In this document: positions 17,197 through 26,888 of the stretch, piece by piece
Position numbering within the stretch: position 1 is the stretch's first letter
Layout: the number at the start of each line of letters is the position of its first letter
Assembly: GCF_001673315.1 (NCBI RefSeq)
Contig: NZ_LZLQ01000066.1
Coordinates: 1 to 64,000, forward strand
Length of the DNA: 64,000 nucleotides
Direction: 5' to 3'
DNA from: Mycobacterium asiaticum
Lineage (GTDB): Bacteria; Actinomycetota; Actinomycetes; Mycobacteriales; Mycobacteriaceae
Translations under genes and position numbers: made by a program
Notes under the pieces: model-generated
Databases searched by the model: none
What the model saw: only the letters and a program-made list of their open reading frames with translations
Told to the model about the DNA's origin: nothing

Positions 17197-17556
17197 CTAG
17201 CGGCAGCAGTTCGGGTCGAGAACTGAGCAGAGCGCGACGAGGGATTCGCGACGGGCGCGATGGTAGACATTCATCCCGCGGCGTTCGGATTCAACGAACC
17301 CTGCTCTGCGCAACTGCGACAGGTGATGACTGACGGTGGACTCGGCCAGTCCTACCGCCGCGGCAAGATTGCTGCTGCATTCTTCACCGGCAGTGCTACT
17401 GATCATGAGCGACAGCAGCCGAACGCGCACCGGATCGGCTAAAGCCTTGAGCCGCAGCGCAATCTCCAGTGCTGCATCCTCGCTCACCGCACCAGCGGCG
17501 ACTGGCGAGCAGCACACCGGCGCAGAAACGTCTAGCTCGGGCAGTGTCTTGGGCAC
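17197..17556 (-). CDS. arsR: ArsR/SmtB-family metalloregulator
   Basis: 119-residue winged-helix repressor. DNA-binding part: LKALADPVRVRLLSLM and VGLAESTVSHHLSQLRRAGFV. Possible As(III) ligands are the vicinal Cys pair near the N-terminus (VCCSP), Cys in GEECSSNL, and a C-terminal CSVLDPNCC. The GTG at 17556 is chosen over a longer frame from 17655 that runs back through the promoter. It is divergent from cadI, as for Rv2640c/Rv2641 in M. tuberculosis. Confidence 0.88.
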   Translation of the reverse strand: MPKTLPELDVSAPVCCSPVAAGAVSEDAALEIALRLKALADPVRVRLLSLMISSTAGEECSSNLAAAVGLAESTVSHHLSQLRRAGFVESERRGMNVYHRARRESLVALCSVLDPNCCR

Positions 17557-17577
17557 CTGACCATAATGCCACACCCC

Positions 17578-17610
17578 TTTGACAAATATCGAAAAGGTGG
17601 CACTATCAAG
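17578..17610 (+). promoter_or_regulatory. Candidate cadI promoter and ArsR site
   Basis: A TTGACA -35 at 17579-17584 is followed after 17-18 bp by an ACTATC/CTATCA -10-like element, about 50 bp before cadI. The spacer contains ATATCGAA, which resembles half-sites bound by mycobacterial ArsR/SmtB proteins. Repressor binding here would block the cadI promoter directly. Confidence 0.45.
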
Positions 17611-17653
17611 GACGCCAGAAGTTCGACATAAGCCGCAAAGGTTGTGAGGCCCC

Positions 17654-18127
17654 ATGTCCCGCGTTCAACTCGCTCTCAACGTCGACGACCTCGACCAGGC
17701 CGTCGCGTTTTACGCCAAGCTGTTCAACACCCCGCCGGCCAAGGTGAAGCCGGGTTACGCCAACTTCGCAGTCGCCCAGCCGCCGTTGAAGCTCGTGCTG
17801 CTGGAGAATCCCGGCAAGGGCGGGACGATCAACCATCTCGGCGTCGAAGTCGAGTCCAGCGAAACCGTTCACGCCGAGATCGCCCGACTCGCGGGTGCGG
17901 GACTGTTCACCGAAGAGGAGATCAACACCACCTGCTGCTTCGCCAGGCAGGACAAGGTGTGGGTGACCGGTCCCGCCGGTGAGAAGTGGGAGGTCTACAC
18001 AGTCCTGGCGGACAGCGAGGCGTTCGGGACCGGCCCGCAACATCGCGACGACAGCGGGGAGAAAGAGGGCGGTGCGTGCTGCGGTAGCGCAGCCGCCGAT
18101 CCCGAGTCCGCGGACGCCTGCTGCTGA
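17654..18127 (+). CDS. cadI: ArsI/CadI-family vicinal-oxygen-chelate protein
   Basis: 157-residue glyoxalase/dioxygenase-fold protein. Metal/arsenic-site residues expected from ArsI: His in INHLGVEV, Cys pair in NTTCCFARQD, Glu in GEKWEVYTV. The N-terminal His of Bacillus ArsI is Gln here (SRVQLALN), as in M. tuberculosis CadI, so C-As lyase activity is uncertain. A Cys-rich tail (GACCGS... DACC) may bind metal. It precedes acr3 with stop/start overlap at 18127, so both are expressed together under ArsR. Confidence 0.9.
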   Translation: MSRVQLALNVDDLDQAVAFYAKLFNTPPAKVKPGYANFAVAQPPLKLVLLENPGKGGTINHLGVEVESSETVHAEIARLAGAGLFTEEEINTTCCFARQDKVWVTGPAGEKWEVYTVLADSEAFGTGPQHRDDSGEKEGGACCGSAAADPESADACC

Positions 18128-19239
18128 TGGCGGCGAGGACTGCGTCCAGCCCTGGCGCGGAATCGCACGTTGCGGTAGTGCAGAAGCTGTCGACGCTCGA
18201 CCGCTTCCTTCCGGTTTGGATCGGCATCGCCATGGCTGCCGGACTGCTGCTGGGGCGATGGGTACCCGGTCTGAACACCGCACTCGACCGCGTCCAGATC
18301 GACGGCATCTCGCTGCCCATCGCCGTGGGGCTTCTCGTCATGATGTACCCGGTACTGGCGAAGGTTCGCTATGACCGTCTGGACACTGTCACCGGCGATC
18401 GCAGGTTGCTCGTCAGTTCGCTGGTGCTGAATTGGGTGCTGGGGCCGGCGCTGATGTTCGCCTTGGCGTGGCTGCTGCTGCCCGACCTGCCCGAGTATCG
18501 CACCGGCCTGGTCATCGTGGGGTTGGCGCGGTGCATCGCCATGGTCATCATCTGGAATGACCTCGCATGCGGTGACCGCGAGGCAGCGGCGGTCCTGGTC
18601 GCACTGAACTCGGTCTTTCAAGTCGTCATGTTCGCCGTGCTGGGGTGGTTCTACTTGTCCGTGCTGCCCGGCTGGCTCGGCTTGGCGCAGACCACGATCA
18701 ACACGTCACCGTGGCAGATCGCCAAGTCGGTGCTGGTCTTCCTCGGCATTCCGCTGGCAGCCGGTTACCTGTCTCGGCGGTTGGGGGAGCCGGCAAAGGG
18801 CCGGGAGTGGTACGAATCCACGTTCCTCCCCAAGATCGGCCCATTGGCGCTCTACGGTCTGCTGTTCACCATCGTGATCCTCTTCGCCCTGCAAGGCGAC
18901 CAGATCACCAGTCGCCCAATCGATGTCGTCCGCATCGCGCTACCGTTACTTGCGTACTTCGCCCTCATGTGGGGCGGCGGCTACCTGCTGGGCGCAACTC
19001 TCGGACTCGGCTACCCACGCACCACCACACTGGCTTTCACCGCCGCGGGCAACAACTTCGAACTCGCCATCGCGGTGGCTATCGCCACGTATGGTGCGAC
19101 CTCCGGACAGGCACTCGCCGGAGTCGTCGGACCGCTCATCGAAGTCCCCGTCCTGGTGGCGCTGGTGTACGTCTCCCTGGCGTCACGCCGCCGGTTTACC
19201 AACGCTCCCAGCACTTCTCACGGATGTGCGACCAGGTAG
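18127..19239 (+). CDS. arsB: ACR3-family arsenite efflux permease
   Basis: 370-residue membrane protein with about 10 TM segments. The conserved Cys136 of TM4 (LARCIAMVIIW) and the AAGNNFELAIAVA stretch of TM9 are present. It exports As(OH)3. In M. tuberculosis the homologue (Rv2643) carries a fused arsenate reductase domain; here the protein ends shortly after the last TM (RRFTNAPSTSHGCATR) and no reductase gene follows. The start overlaps the cadI stop. Its end overlaps the 3' end of the convergent diiron gene by 22 bp. Confidence 0.93.
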   Translation: MAARTASSPGAESHVAVVQKLSTLDRFLPVWIGIAMAAGLLLGRWVPGLNTALDRVQIDGISLPIAVGLLVMMYPVLAKVRYDRLDTVTGDRRLLVSSLVLNWVLGPALMFALAWLLLPDLPEYRTGLVIVGLARCIAMVIIWNDLACGDREAAAVLVALNSVFQVVMFAVLGWFYLSVLPGWLGLAQTTINTSPWQIAKSVLVFLGIPLAAGYLSRRLGEPAKGREWYESTFLPKIGPLALYGLLFTIVILFALQGDQITSRPIDVVRIALPLLAYFALMWGGGYLLGATLGLGYPRTTTLAFTAAGNNFELAIAVAIATYGATSGQALAGVVGPLIEVPVLVALVYVSLASRRRFTNAPSTSHGCATR

Positions 19240-20042
19240 GTCTCATTGTCGAGACCTGCGGTGAGTGCCGCGATGTCGAACGGCCGCTTCAGGCGTTCGC
19301 GTAGTTTGTCGATGTCCACCAGCATGCTGATCTCCACAGTCTGGCGGGCGAACAGCAGGGTGATTCGTGGGTAAAGCCACCGCATCACCGCGCGTTCCGG
19401 GCCCGTGCACCGGGAAGCGCAATAGCCGACATGACCGATCTCATCGGTGAGGATCTCGCTGTAGAGCAGATCGATGCGCGCGGCGACATCCGGTTCGTCA
19501 GCGAAGAGTTCGATGCCCACCCGGCGCAACTCGTCGAACATGACACAACCGGCCATCTCGGCCGCGCCGACGAACATGAAACTGAGCCGCTCGGGAATGA
19601 ACACGCCGGTCTTGACGAACTGGCGCATCACGAACGGCGGTGGCACCACCTGGAATGTCAGGTCGAAGACGTCGAGGACATAGGCCAACAGCCGGGTGTG
19701 GTAGTGCTCCTCCAGTTCGAGGTAAACCCGTTCCGGCGGCAGGTTTTCGTCGCTGTTCAGCCCGTAGGTCTCGCCGAGACCCACCCCGAAGCGTTCCGCC
19801 TGATTGAGCTTCGCGGTCGCCAACAGAAACAACATCTTCGGGTCCAGCCCATTCTCCGGGCGCCGGCGCCGCAGGTTGCGCAGGAAGGTGGCGCGGTCGG
19901 CGGGGTGTCGCGATCGGACCGGGTCGTCTTCCAAGCCGGTGAAGAAGTCCTCACGATTGGCCAGGCGCCGATTAAGTAGGTCGGCAGCTCCGTCGCGACG
20001 CTTCAAGAAATCCCGGTAACCTTCGATCCTGTTGCTGTTCAT
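19218..20042 (-). CDS. Ferritin-like diiron protein, function unknown
   Basis: 274-residue mostly helical protein without signal peptide. Two motifs of a carboxylate-bridged diiron site are visible: LELEEHYH (ExxH) and EILTDEIGHVG (DExxH), spaced about 90 residues apart, as in ferritin-like or AurF-type N-oxygenases. The substrate is unknown. It overlaps the TetR gene upstream by 4 bp, so that regulator is probably its co-transcribed controller. Confidence 0.7.
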   Translation of the reverse strand: MNSNRIEGYRDFLKRRDGAADLLNRRLANREDFFTGLEDDPVRSRHPADRATFLRNLRRRRPENGLDPKMLFLLATAKLNQAERFGVGLGETYGLNSDENLPPERVYLELEEHYHTRLLAYVLDVFDLTFQVVPPPFVMRQFVKTGVFIPERLSFMFVGAAEMAGCVMFDELRRVGIELFADEPDVAARIDLLYSEILTDEIGHVGYCASRCTGPERAVMRWLYPRITLLFARQTVEISMLVDIDKLRERLKRPFDIAALTAGLDNETYLVAHP

Positions 20043-20668
20043 CGCGTCTCCATCCCCTTCACAATCGTGGTGACGTACCGGGCCAGGACGGCGCCGACGG
20101 CTGCGGAATCGTGTGCGCCGGTGGCGAGCAACGCGAAGAGTCCGGTCAGAAAGAACACTGCGAGTTCGCCGGCGTCTTGCTCTGGCGTAACGTGACCGGC
20201 CTTCTGCGCGTTGGTGATTGCGACGACGACAAAGCCCGCCAGCGGGTGATCGCTCAGCTCGTCCTCGCCGGGGCGGGTTTGAGAGAAGTGCAGCCCGAGC
20301 ATGTCTCGGAATACCACCGGGCCCAGTCGGCGCTCGGCGTCAGCAACCGCCCGAACCAACGTCGTAAGCAGGGACGCCAAATCCTCAGTGTCGGTTAGCT
20401 TGTCAGCAAGCTCAGCAACTATCCGGGCCTCTTCATTCCGCTCCAGTTCGACCAGCACGTGTTCCTTGGTCGGGAAGTGGAAATAGAACGTACCCCGCAC
20501 CACGCCGGCCGCTGCGGCAATGGCGCTCACGTCTGCACCGGCCAGGCCGTACCGGCCGATCTCAGTGAGCGCCGCGTCGAACAGGCGCGCCCGCGTTTCC
20601 TGCCGCCGAATCTCGCGGGCTCCGCTACCGGCCGACCGGGTCCGCGTGCTGGCGCTCGTCGGTCCCAT
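20039..20668 (-). CDS. TetR-family regulator
   Basis: 209 residues. HTH region: ARLFDAALTEIGRYGLAGADVSAIAAAAGVVRGTFYFHFPTKEHVL. The regulatory domain is not assignable. It starts 24 bp downstream of a perfect 12-bp inverted repeat and is followed by the diiron gene with a 4-bp overlap, suggesting an autoregulated two-gene operon. Confidence 0.88.
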   Translation of the reverse strand: MGPTSASTRTRSAGSGAREIRRQETRARLFDAALTEIGRYGLAGADVSAIAAAAGVVRGTFYFHFPTKEHVLVELERNEEARIVAELADKLTDTEDLASLLTTLVRAVADAERRLGPVVFRDMLGLHFSQTRPGEDELSDHPLAGFVVVAITNAQKAGHVTPEQDAGELAVFFLTGLFALLATGAHDSAAVGAVLARYVTTIVKGMETR

Positions 20669-20691
20669 AGGAGCAGGTTATATCGCAGCAC

Positions 20692-20716
20692 TGACAGTCG
20701 TCAATGACGACTGTCA
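20692..20716. promoter_or_regulatory. Perfect palindromic TetR operator
   Basis: TGACAGTCGTCA and TGACGACTGTCA are exact reverse complements separated by a single A. The site sits between the stop of the hydrolase gene (20722) and the start of the TetR gene (20668), close to where the TetR promoter must be. Twelve-base perfect arms are long for chance in this composition. Confidence 0.85.
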
Positions 20717-20721
20717 ACGAA

Positions 20722-21477
20722 CTACTCGAGGTAGGCGTCTGCCCAGGCGCCGATGATTCGCCCGGCCCGGTGCGCTTGGCCGCGTGCGGTCAACAGGTGG
20801 TCAGATCCCTCGAGCGAGACGAAACTCCGCGGGTGGCGGGCCAGGTTGAAGATCTCACTGGCATTCTCGATGCCGACCGTATTGTCGGTCGGCGAGTGCA
20901 GGATCAGCAGCGGCATCTGCAGGTCTTCGATCTTGTCGTGCAGGTGGGCAGTCCGGACGTCCTCGACGAATGCCCGTTTCAGCGTCAGCGTGCGTCCGCC
21001 CACCAGCCACTCGGCTGCCCCGTCGGACATCACGCGGTCAACCACCGCGTCGTAATGCTTTTCGACGTGACTGGGATCGACCGGCGCGGCGACTGTGACC
21101 ACTGAACGTACGCCCGCGGATCGTCTGGCCGCCGCCAGAGCCGCCGCCCCACCCCAGGAGTGCCCGACCAGGATGTCGGCCGGGGTGCCGCGTGCCGTCA
21201 TGAACTCGCATGCCTCGACGATGTCGTCGACTTTCACGGTGAACGAGCCGTCGCCCCAATCTCCCTCGGAGGCACCAAGACCCAGCGCGTCGAACCGCAG
21301 CATGCCAATTCCGTCAGAGGACAGTTGTTTGCAGATCCGGGCCGCGGCCGGGGAGTCTTTGCCGAGTGTGAAGCCGTGGGCGAACACGCCCCAGCCGCGT
21401 ACCGGACCCTCTGGCACCTCGACTACGCCGGTGAGAGTGGGGCCGGTGCAGCTACGAAACGTGACGCGTTCGCCCAT
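20722..21477 (-). CDS. Alpha/beta hydrolase
   Basis: 251-residue serine hydrolase of the dienelactone-hydrolase/OsmC-associated type. Nucleophile elbow GHSWGG, acid in HSPTDNTV and His in SLEGSDHLL. N-terminal strand order (GVFAHGFTLGKDSPAAARI) resembles peptidase S9/lysophospholipase-like hydrolases. Substrate unknown. It is upstream of, and in the same orientation as, the TetR/diiron operon, separated by the operator. Confidence 0.87.
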   Translation of the reverse strand: MGERVTFRSCTGPTLTGVVEVPEGPVRGWGVFAHGFTLGKDSPAAARICKQLSSDGIGMLRFDALGLGASEGDWGDGSFTVKVDDIVEACEFMTARGTPADILVGHSWGGAAALAAARRSAGVRSVVTVAAPVDPSHVEKHYDAVVDRVMSDGAAEWLVGGRTLTLKRAFVEDVRTAHLHDKIEDLQMPLLILHSPTDNTVGIENASEIFNLARHPRSFVSLEGSDHLLTARGQAHRAGRIIGAWADAYLE

Positions 21478-21708
21478 CCTGACGATCTAACACCCCAGGC
21501 GCCAGCGGCCCGGTGAACGTTGCGCACCCAAAGTGGGCACGCAGCGTTTCAGTAGATGGATTTTTGCCGGGTTTCGGCAGTTCAGAGGTCGCGACGAGGG
21601 CCGGCACACCGCGGCGTGCTTACCTATTGCCTCCGGTTGATGGATACTGGGACAACAGTCGGCTCAGCACGATGCCGTGGCCATCGTTTCTTGCCTGAAA
21701 GCCGACTA

Positions 21709-22662
21709 ATGTTCACGGTTCTTCTCGACACCAAAGATCTCGGCGAGGCCGAGTCCGTTCTGAGCGCCAATATCTCCAAAATGCGTATCCGGACAGCCTG
21801 CGCTGACGAGTCGGCGCTGTTCCGCATCGAGCGGGCGTTCGTCGGATCGATTGCTTTCGACAGCGCCGAATGCGGCATTGACTTCAGCTACGAGATGGCG
21901 CCACCCGACAACATCCTGTTATGTCGCGTGGTGTCCGGGGGACTCCAAGAGCGTCCACAGGGCCGGTCGGCCGCGACATACCGGACCGGTGAGGCCGGGG
22001 TGATCGGAGCGAACTCCGGGGTGCCCTGCGAAGGAAAAGTTCAGCAGGGCCACTACGAGCAGCTCTTGATCAAACCGAGCCTGCTCAGCTCCGTAGCGGC
22101 CGAGCGCCCCGGTAGCGATAAGCCGGTACGGCTGACCGGTTCGGTACCGATTTCGCGTGAAGCAAGCCGGCAATTGTCCGAGACGATCGGGTACGTCGGA
22201 CGCGTCGCAGCCAGTCGGCACGCACAGGAGAATCGGTTGATCGCCTCCGGCGTGGAGCGGTATGTGGCAAGTACGCTGCTGGCCACGCTGCCCAATACGG
22301 CGCGGTCGGAGCCGACTCGTCAAGAACGTCGCGACAGCAGTCCCGTACTCCTGCGCCGAGCTGTGGCCTACGTTGAGGACAACGCGCATGACGACATCAC
22401 CCTGACTGATATCGCCACTGCCGTCTACGTGACACCGCGCGCGCTGCAATACATGTTCCGCAAGTACCGCCACTGCACCCCGACGGAATATCTGCGCCGG
22501 GTTCGGTTGCAACGCGCCCATCTCGACCTCGTTGCGGCCGACCATTCCGCGATCAGCGTGGGCGACATCGCGCGGCGGTGGGGGTTCGGCCACCTCGGAC
22601 GGTTCTCGGTCCTCTACCGGCAGACGTACGGCCGCAGCCCGCACCTCACCTTACGCGGCTAA
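21709..22662 (+). CDS. AraC-family transcriptional regulator
   Basis: 317 residues: an N-terminal cupin-like sensor region and a C-terminal AraC double HTH (DITLTDIATAVYVTPRALQYMFRKY, then SVGDIARRWGFGHLGRFSVLYRQTYGRSP). ATG at 21709 is used; a longer in-frame extension to 21556 has no family support. Its target is unknown. It is convergent with the gene at 22659, overlapping by 4 bp. The 231-bp gap 21478-21708 shows no other gene. Confidence 0.87.
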   Translation: MFTVLLDTKDLGEAESVLSANISKMRIRTACADESALFRIERAFVGSIAFDSAECGIDFSYEMAPPDNILLCRVVSGGLQERPQGRSAATYRTGEAGVIGANSGVPCEGKVQQGHYEQLLIKPSLLSSVAAERPGSDKPVRLTGSVPISREASRQLSETIGYVGRVAASRHAQENRLIASGVERYVASTLLATLPNTARSEPTRQERRDSSPVLLRRAVAYVEDNAHDDITLTDIATAVYVTPRALQYMFRKYRHCTPTEYLRRVRLQRAHLDLVAADHSAISVGDIARRWGFGHLGRFSVLYRQTYGRSPHLTLRG

Positions 22663-23189
22663 ACCGGACCGGTAATTACTAAGAGTAATTCTGGCGCAAC
22701 GGGTTTGGTGGAGTAGGTACGTGCCCCCGAGGACACCGTGAGTACGATGCGCGGCGCTTGTTCTGCGCCGGCGGCGGCGAAGCTGTGCACGTGTTGCAGC
22801 TCGGTGAGAAACACGGCGCTGCCGCCGGGCGCTACGTCAAACGGAACGTCTGCCCCGGCGATCGGCTTCTCGATCGGCACCAGCGATGTGCCGTCAGGAT
22901 CGGAGCGGATCGCCCAGCCGGCAACGTGAAACGGTTCCCTTCCGGCGTTGACCACTTTCACCCCGAGGATCAGCGGAATGTCCTCGAGCTGCTCGGCAGC
23001 GTCGGCCAACGACTCGCGCACGTCGCAACTGGCGTCATTGGTCACCAGCCCACCGGGTGTCAATCGACCGACGACGGGGGTGAGTTTGGGCCGCGGGCGT
23101 TGCAGCCGCCAGGTGACCAGGTGGCAACCCAGCGACACGACCGCGAGCACGGTGCCGATCAGGCCCAGCACGAATCCCGCGACGCTCAC
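22659..23189 (-). CDS. Hypothetical membrane-anchored protein
   Basis: 176 residues from a GTG at 23189. One N-terminal TM helix (FVLGLIGTVLAVVSLGCHLV) is followed by a soluble domain with an immunoglobulin-like strand pattern (LILGVKVVNAGREPFHVAGWAIR... GGSAVFLTEL). No enzyme motif. Probably faces the cell exterior or is a stress-linked protein; the family is not recognised. A longer frame starts at 23255. Confidence 0.7.
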   Translation of the reverse strand: MSVAGFVLGLIGTVLAVVSLGCHLVTWRLQRPRPKLTPVVGRLTPGGLVTNDASCDVRESLADAAEQLEDIPLILGVKVVNAGREPFHVAGWAIRSDPDGTSLVPIEKPIAGADVPFDVAPGGSAVFLTELQHVHSFAAAGAEQAPRIVLTVSSGARTYSTKPVAPELLLVITGPV

Positions 23190-23394
23190 CGCACACCCCC
23201 GATTTCGGTCACTCCCCAACGCTACTGGGTGTGCGCGCGGATTCGACCACCGCACGCCGCTGCCAGTCGACTGAAAGTGCTGTTGCGGTGGCGATTTGAG
23301 TGGATCCTGATGAAGTGCCTAGATTCAGCTGAACGTTCGCTAAGACGGGCGCGGCGGGTCGGATCCGGCAAGAAACCGCCCTTAATGTCGCGGC

Positions 23395-23643
23395 ATGAGC
23401 ACCAAGTACTACCTGCAAAAGGTTCCCGCCGAAGCTGTCGAACCGGGCTATTCACTGGCCATCCGTGACGAGGGCAAGTTTCGCCTCTTCCAAGTCGAAT
23501 GCGCGGAGATCACGCAACGCAACAACCAACCCGACCTGATTCGGCTCGTCTCGACCGCGGACAACGGCGCGTGGGTGCTGGAGTACGAAGCGGGCACGCC
23601 GGTCGTTCGGCTCTTCGGGGTGTGCGAGCTGGCCGCGTCCTAG
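23395..23643 (+). CDS. Small conserved hypothetical protein
   Basis: 82 residues beginning MSTKYYLQKVPAEAVEPGYSL, with a beta-rich pattern (LAIRDEGKFRLFQVECAEI, DLIRLVSTADNGAWVLEYEAG). No TM or known motif. Good codon structure and an ATG with a plausible site upstream (AATGTCGCGGC) support a real gene. It is convergent with the methyltransferase gene, overlapping by 4 bp. The 205 bp before it hold no other feature seen. Confidence 0.65.
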   Translation: MSTKYYLQKVPAEAVEPGYSLAIRDEGKFRLFQVECAEITQRNNQPDLIRLVSTADNGAWVLEYEAGTPVVRLFGVCELAAS

Positions 23644-24365
23644 CCCGGCTTGGTCGCGGTGACGAACTGCAACGCTCGCTGCGTCTGTTGCTCGACGTCG
23701 ACCAGGCCCGCTTCGGTGAACAGGTCGACGAAGGCGCGTCGGTCGAACATGGTCAGTCCGATCAAGCGCGCGGTGGTGTGCAACGCAAAGTTGATCGGCG
23801 GCGGTTGCCCGGCGTAACTGGTGAGGATCGCGATCCGCCCACCGGGACGCAGCACCCGAATCATTTCGCGCGCCACCCGGTACGGCTCGGGTATCAAGTA
23901 CAGCGCCCCGAAGCAGCAAACCGCGTCGAAGGTTTCCTCACCGAACGGCAGGTCACGGGCGTCGCCGCGGACGTAGCAAGTCCTAGGGCCGCTGTTGTCC
24001 GCTACGGCTCGCTTCAGCATCGGCTCCGAGATATCGAAGCCGACCGCGAGGCTGCCTGTGGACAGTCGTTCGGCCAGCGGGCCCGTGAAATTGCCGGGGC
24101 CGCAGGCGACGTCGAGAAGAGTCTTCGCGCTGCGCAGGCGTAGGGCGTCGGCCGCGCGGCGCTCCTCCGCGCGAGTGGTCACCCCGCTGGCGACAAAGAA
24201 GGACGTCGGCCGCCACAACCCTTCGTACACGGTCGCAACAAAGGGGCTGTTCATGGCCCGCTGAGCGAACGTAGGGGCGGGTGCCGCCGTGGATTCTCCG
24301 AGCACGTCGAGGTACCCGTGCCGCACTACGGCAGGTTTGGTGAGCAGCCGTCGGGTCAACTCCAT
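23640..24365 (-). CDS. Class I SAM-dependent methyltransferase
   Basis: 241-residue methyltransferase. SAM motif I TLLDVACGPGNFTG, motif II in GFDISEPML, GDARDLPFGEETFDAVCC and the RVLRPGGRIAILT motif III. These place it with UbiE/COQ5-like enzymes; the substrate may be a quinone, lipid or small molecule. ATG at 24365 has AGGA 7 nt upstream; a GTG at 24386 is the alternative. It is divergent from the acetyltransferase gene pat. Confidence 0.87.
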   Translation of the reverse strand: MELTRRLLTKPAVVRHGYLDVLGESTAAPAPTFAQRAMNSPFVATVYEGLWRPTSFFVASGVTTRAEERRAADALRLRSAKTLLDVACGPGNFTGPLAERLSTGSLAVGFDISEPMLKRAVADNSGPRTCYVRGDARDLPFGEETFDAVCCFGALYLIPEPYRVAREMIRVLRPGGRIAILTSYAGQPPPINFALHTTARLIGLTMFDRRAFVDLFTEAGLVDVEQQTQRALQFVTATKPG

Positions 24366-24430
24366 GCGATCCTGGTTATCGATCACGTCAAGTCCATTTC
24401 TGCCGCGGTGCCGACCTGTCGTCAGGCTAG

Positions 24431-25495
<1,065 letters not shown>

Positions 25496-25532
25496 TCCGG
25501 ACACCCTCCCGCGCGACGTGATATCAACGTTC

Positions 25533-26201
25533 ATGCGGCCGTTACGGATTGGCGCCGCGCTGGCGCTGCTGCTGGCGGGCTGCGCTCAATCCCCGGCACC
25601 GGCGCCGTCGGCCACGTCGTCTTCGGCGCCGCGCGGCAGGGTCGTCAATCCGGCCAACATCCGTCGGGTCGGCCGTGATCTGCCGCCCGGCTACGAGGTG
25701 ACCAATGTGCCCAGGGCCGCCACGCCGCGGGCGATCTGGGGTCTCGGCGGCACCGTCGCGGCGAGTCCGCCGAAATGCATGGCGCTGGCCGATCCCACCC
25801 TCGGGCCCGCGCCGGTGACACAGGGCGTGTCCGGTTCCGGTTCGGGCGGGATCGTGGACGCGGTGGTGGTGGGGGCGCCCGCCGGGCTGAGTCTGGATCG
25901 CGACCTGGTGACCGCGTGCCAGGAATGGGAGTTGAGCGCCGGGCGCACCCAGGTGCACGTCGAACACGCCGATGCGCCGCACATCGACGGGGCGCAAACC
26001 CTCGGGATGGTCGCCGACATTCGTGCCGCGGTCGAGTCGGGCAGCGAAATCGATTCGCGGGCATACACATTCGTCGCCTATCTGGGTGACTACTACGCGT
26101 TCACGGCGCTGACCACTGATCCCGGCTCGCCGCTGCCCCCACTGCCGGCGCAGTTCGCCGCAGATCTATTGGTCAAAACCGTGTCGACGTTACGGGGCTG
26201 A
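25533..26201 (+). CDS. DUF5642-type lipoprotein (Rv0999-like)
   Basis: 222 residues. Signal peptide with lipobox LLAGC (cleavage before Cys at about 17), then a Pro/Ser/Ala linker and a domain with GRDLPPGYEVTNV, CMALADPTLGPAP and FVAYLGDYYAFTALT. It should be exported and lipid-anchored. Function unknown. Start at ATG 25533, since 25518 adds residues ahead of the signal peptide. Followed by a paralogue 27 bp downstream. Confidence 0.82.
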   Translation: MRPLRIGAALALLLAGCAQSPAPAPSATSSSAPRGRVVNPANIRRVGRDLPPGYEVTNVPRAATPRAIWGLGGTVAASPPKCMALADPTLGPAPVTQGVSGSGSGGIVDAVVVGAPAGLSLDRDLVTACQEWELSAGRTQVHVEHADAPHIDGAQTLGMVADIRAAVESGSEIDSRAYTFVAYLGDYYAFTALTTDPGSPLPPLPAQFAADLLVKTVSTLRG

Positions 26202-26228
26202 GCTTTTCGGTTGGGTAGATTGGCGACG

Positions 26229-26888
26229 ATGTTGAAGCTGGCGGTCGCAGTCGGGTCGGTGTGCCTGCTGCTCGGTTGTTCCCCCGGCGCGAATTCGTCG
26301 AAACCCGCCAAGGCCGATATCGCCAAGATCACGGACGTCAAGTCGAGCTTCGGACCCGACTACAAGGTCACCGACATCGCACCCAGAGCGATCGACCCGC
26401 AGTTCTTCGCCTCCCGCAAGCTGCCCGAGGGGCTCACCTTCGACCCGGCGAACTGCGCCAAGGCCGCGGTCGGCCCGGAGACGCCGGGCGGGCTGGAGGG
26501 CAATATGGCCGCGGTCTCCGCAGAGGGCAACGGCAACCGGTTCGTGGCGATCGCGCTGGAGACCTCGCAGGCGCTGCCCACCAACGACCCCGGCAAAGAC
26601 TGTGCCAAAGTCGGATTTTCCGGTGCTCAGTTGCGCGGGGCCATCGAAGTGATCGACGCGCCCCGGATCGACGACGTGCACACGCAGGCCATTCACCGCG
26701 TGCTGCAGGCACTCGTCGGCGGATCGGCTCGAACGGGCGAACTGTACGACTACTCGGCACACTTCGGCGATTACCAGGTGATCGTGATCGCCAATCCGCT
26801 GGTTATACCCGGGCAACCGGTGGCCAAGGTCGATACTCAGCGGGCCCGTGATCTGCTGGTCAAGGCGGTGGCTGCGGTCCGCACCTAG
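26229..26888 (+). CDS. DUF5642-type lipoprotein, second copy
   Basis: 219 residues, clearly paralogous to the preceding gene: lipobox LLLGC, KSSFGPDYKVTDI, PEGLTFDPANCAKA, DAPRIDDVHTQAI, SAHFGDYQVIVIANP align with its counterpart. Probably a tandem duplication that has diverged widely. ATG at 26229; the frame from 26211 adds MGRLAT before the signal peptide. Convergent with the AlkB-like gene, overlapping by 4 bp. Role unknown. Confidence 0.82.
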   Translation: MLKLAVAVGSVCLLLGCSPGANSSKPAKADIAKITDVKSSFGPDYKVTDIAPRAIDPQFFASRKLPEGLTFDPANCAKAAVGPETPGGLEGNMAAVSAEGNGNRFVAIALETSQALPTNDPGKDCAKVGFSGAQLRGAIEVIDAPRIDDVHTQAIHRVLQALVGGSARTGELYDYSAHFGDYQVIVIANPLVIPGQPVAKVDTQRARDLLVKAVAAVRT

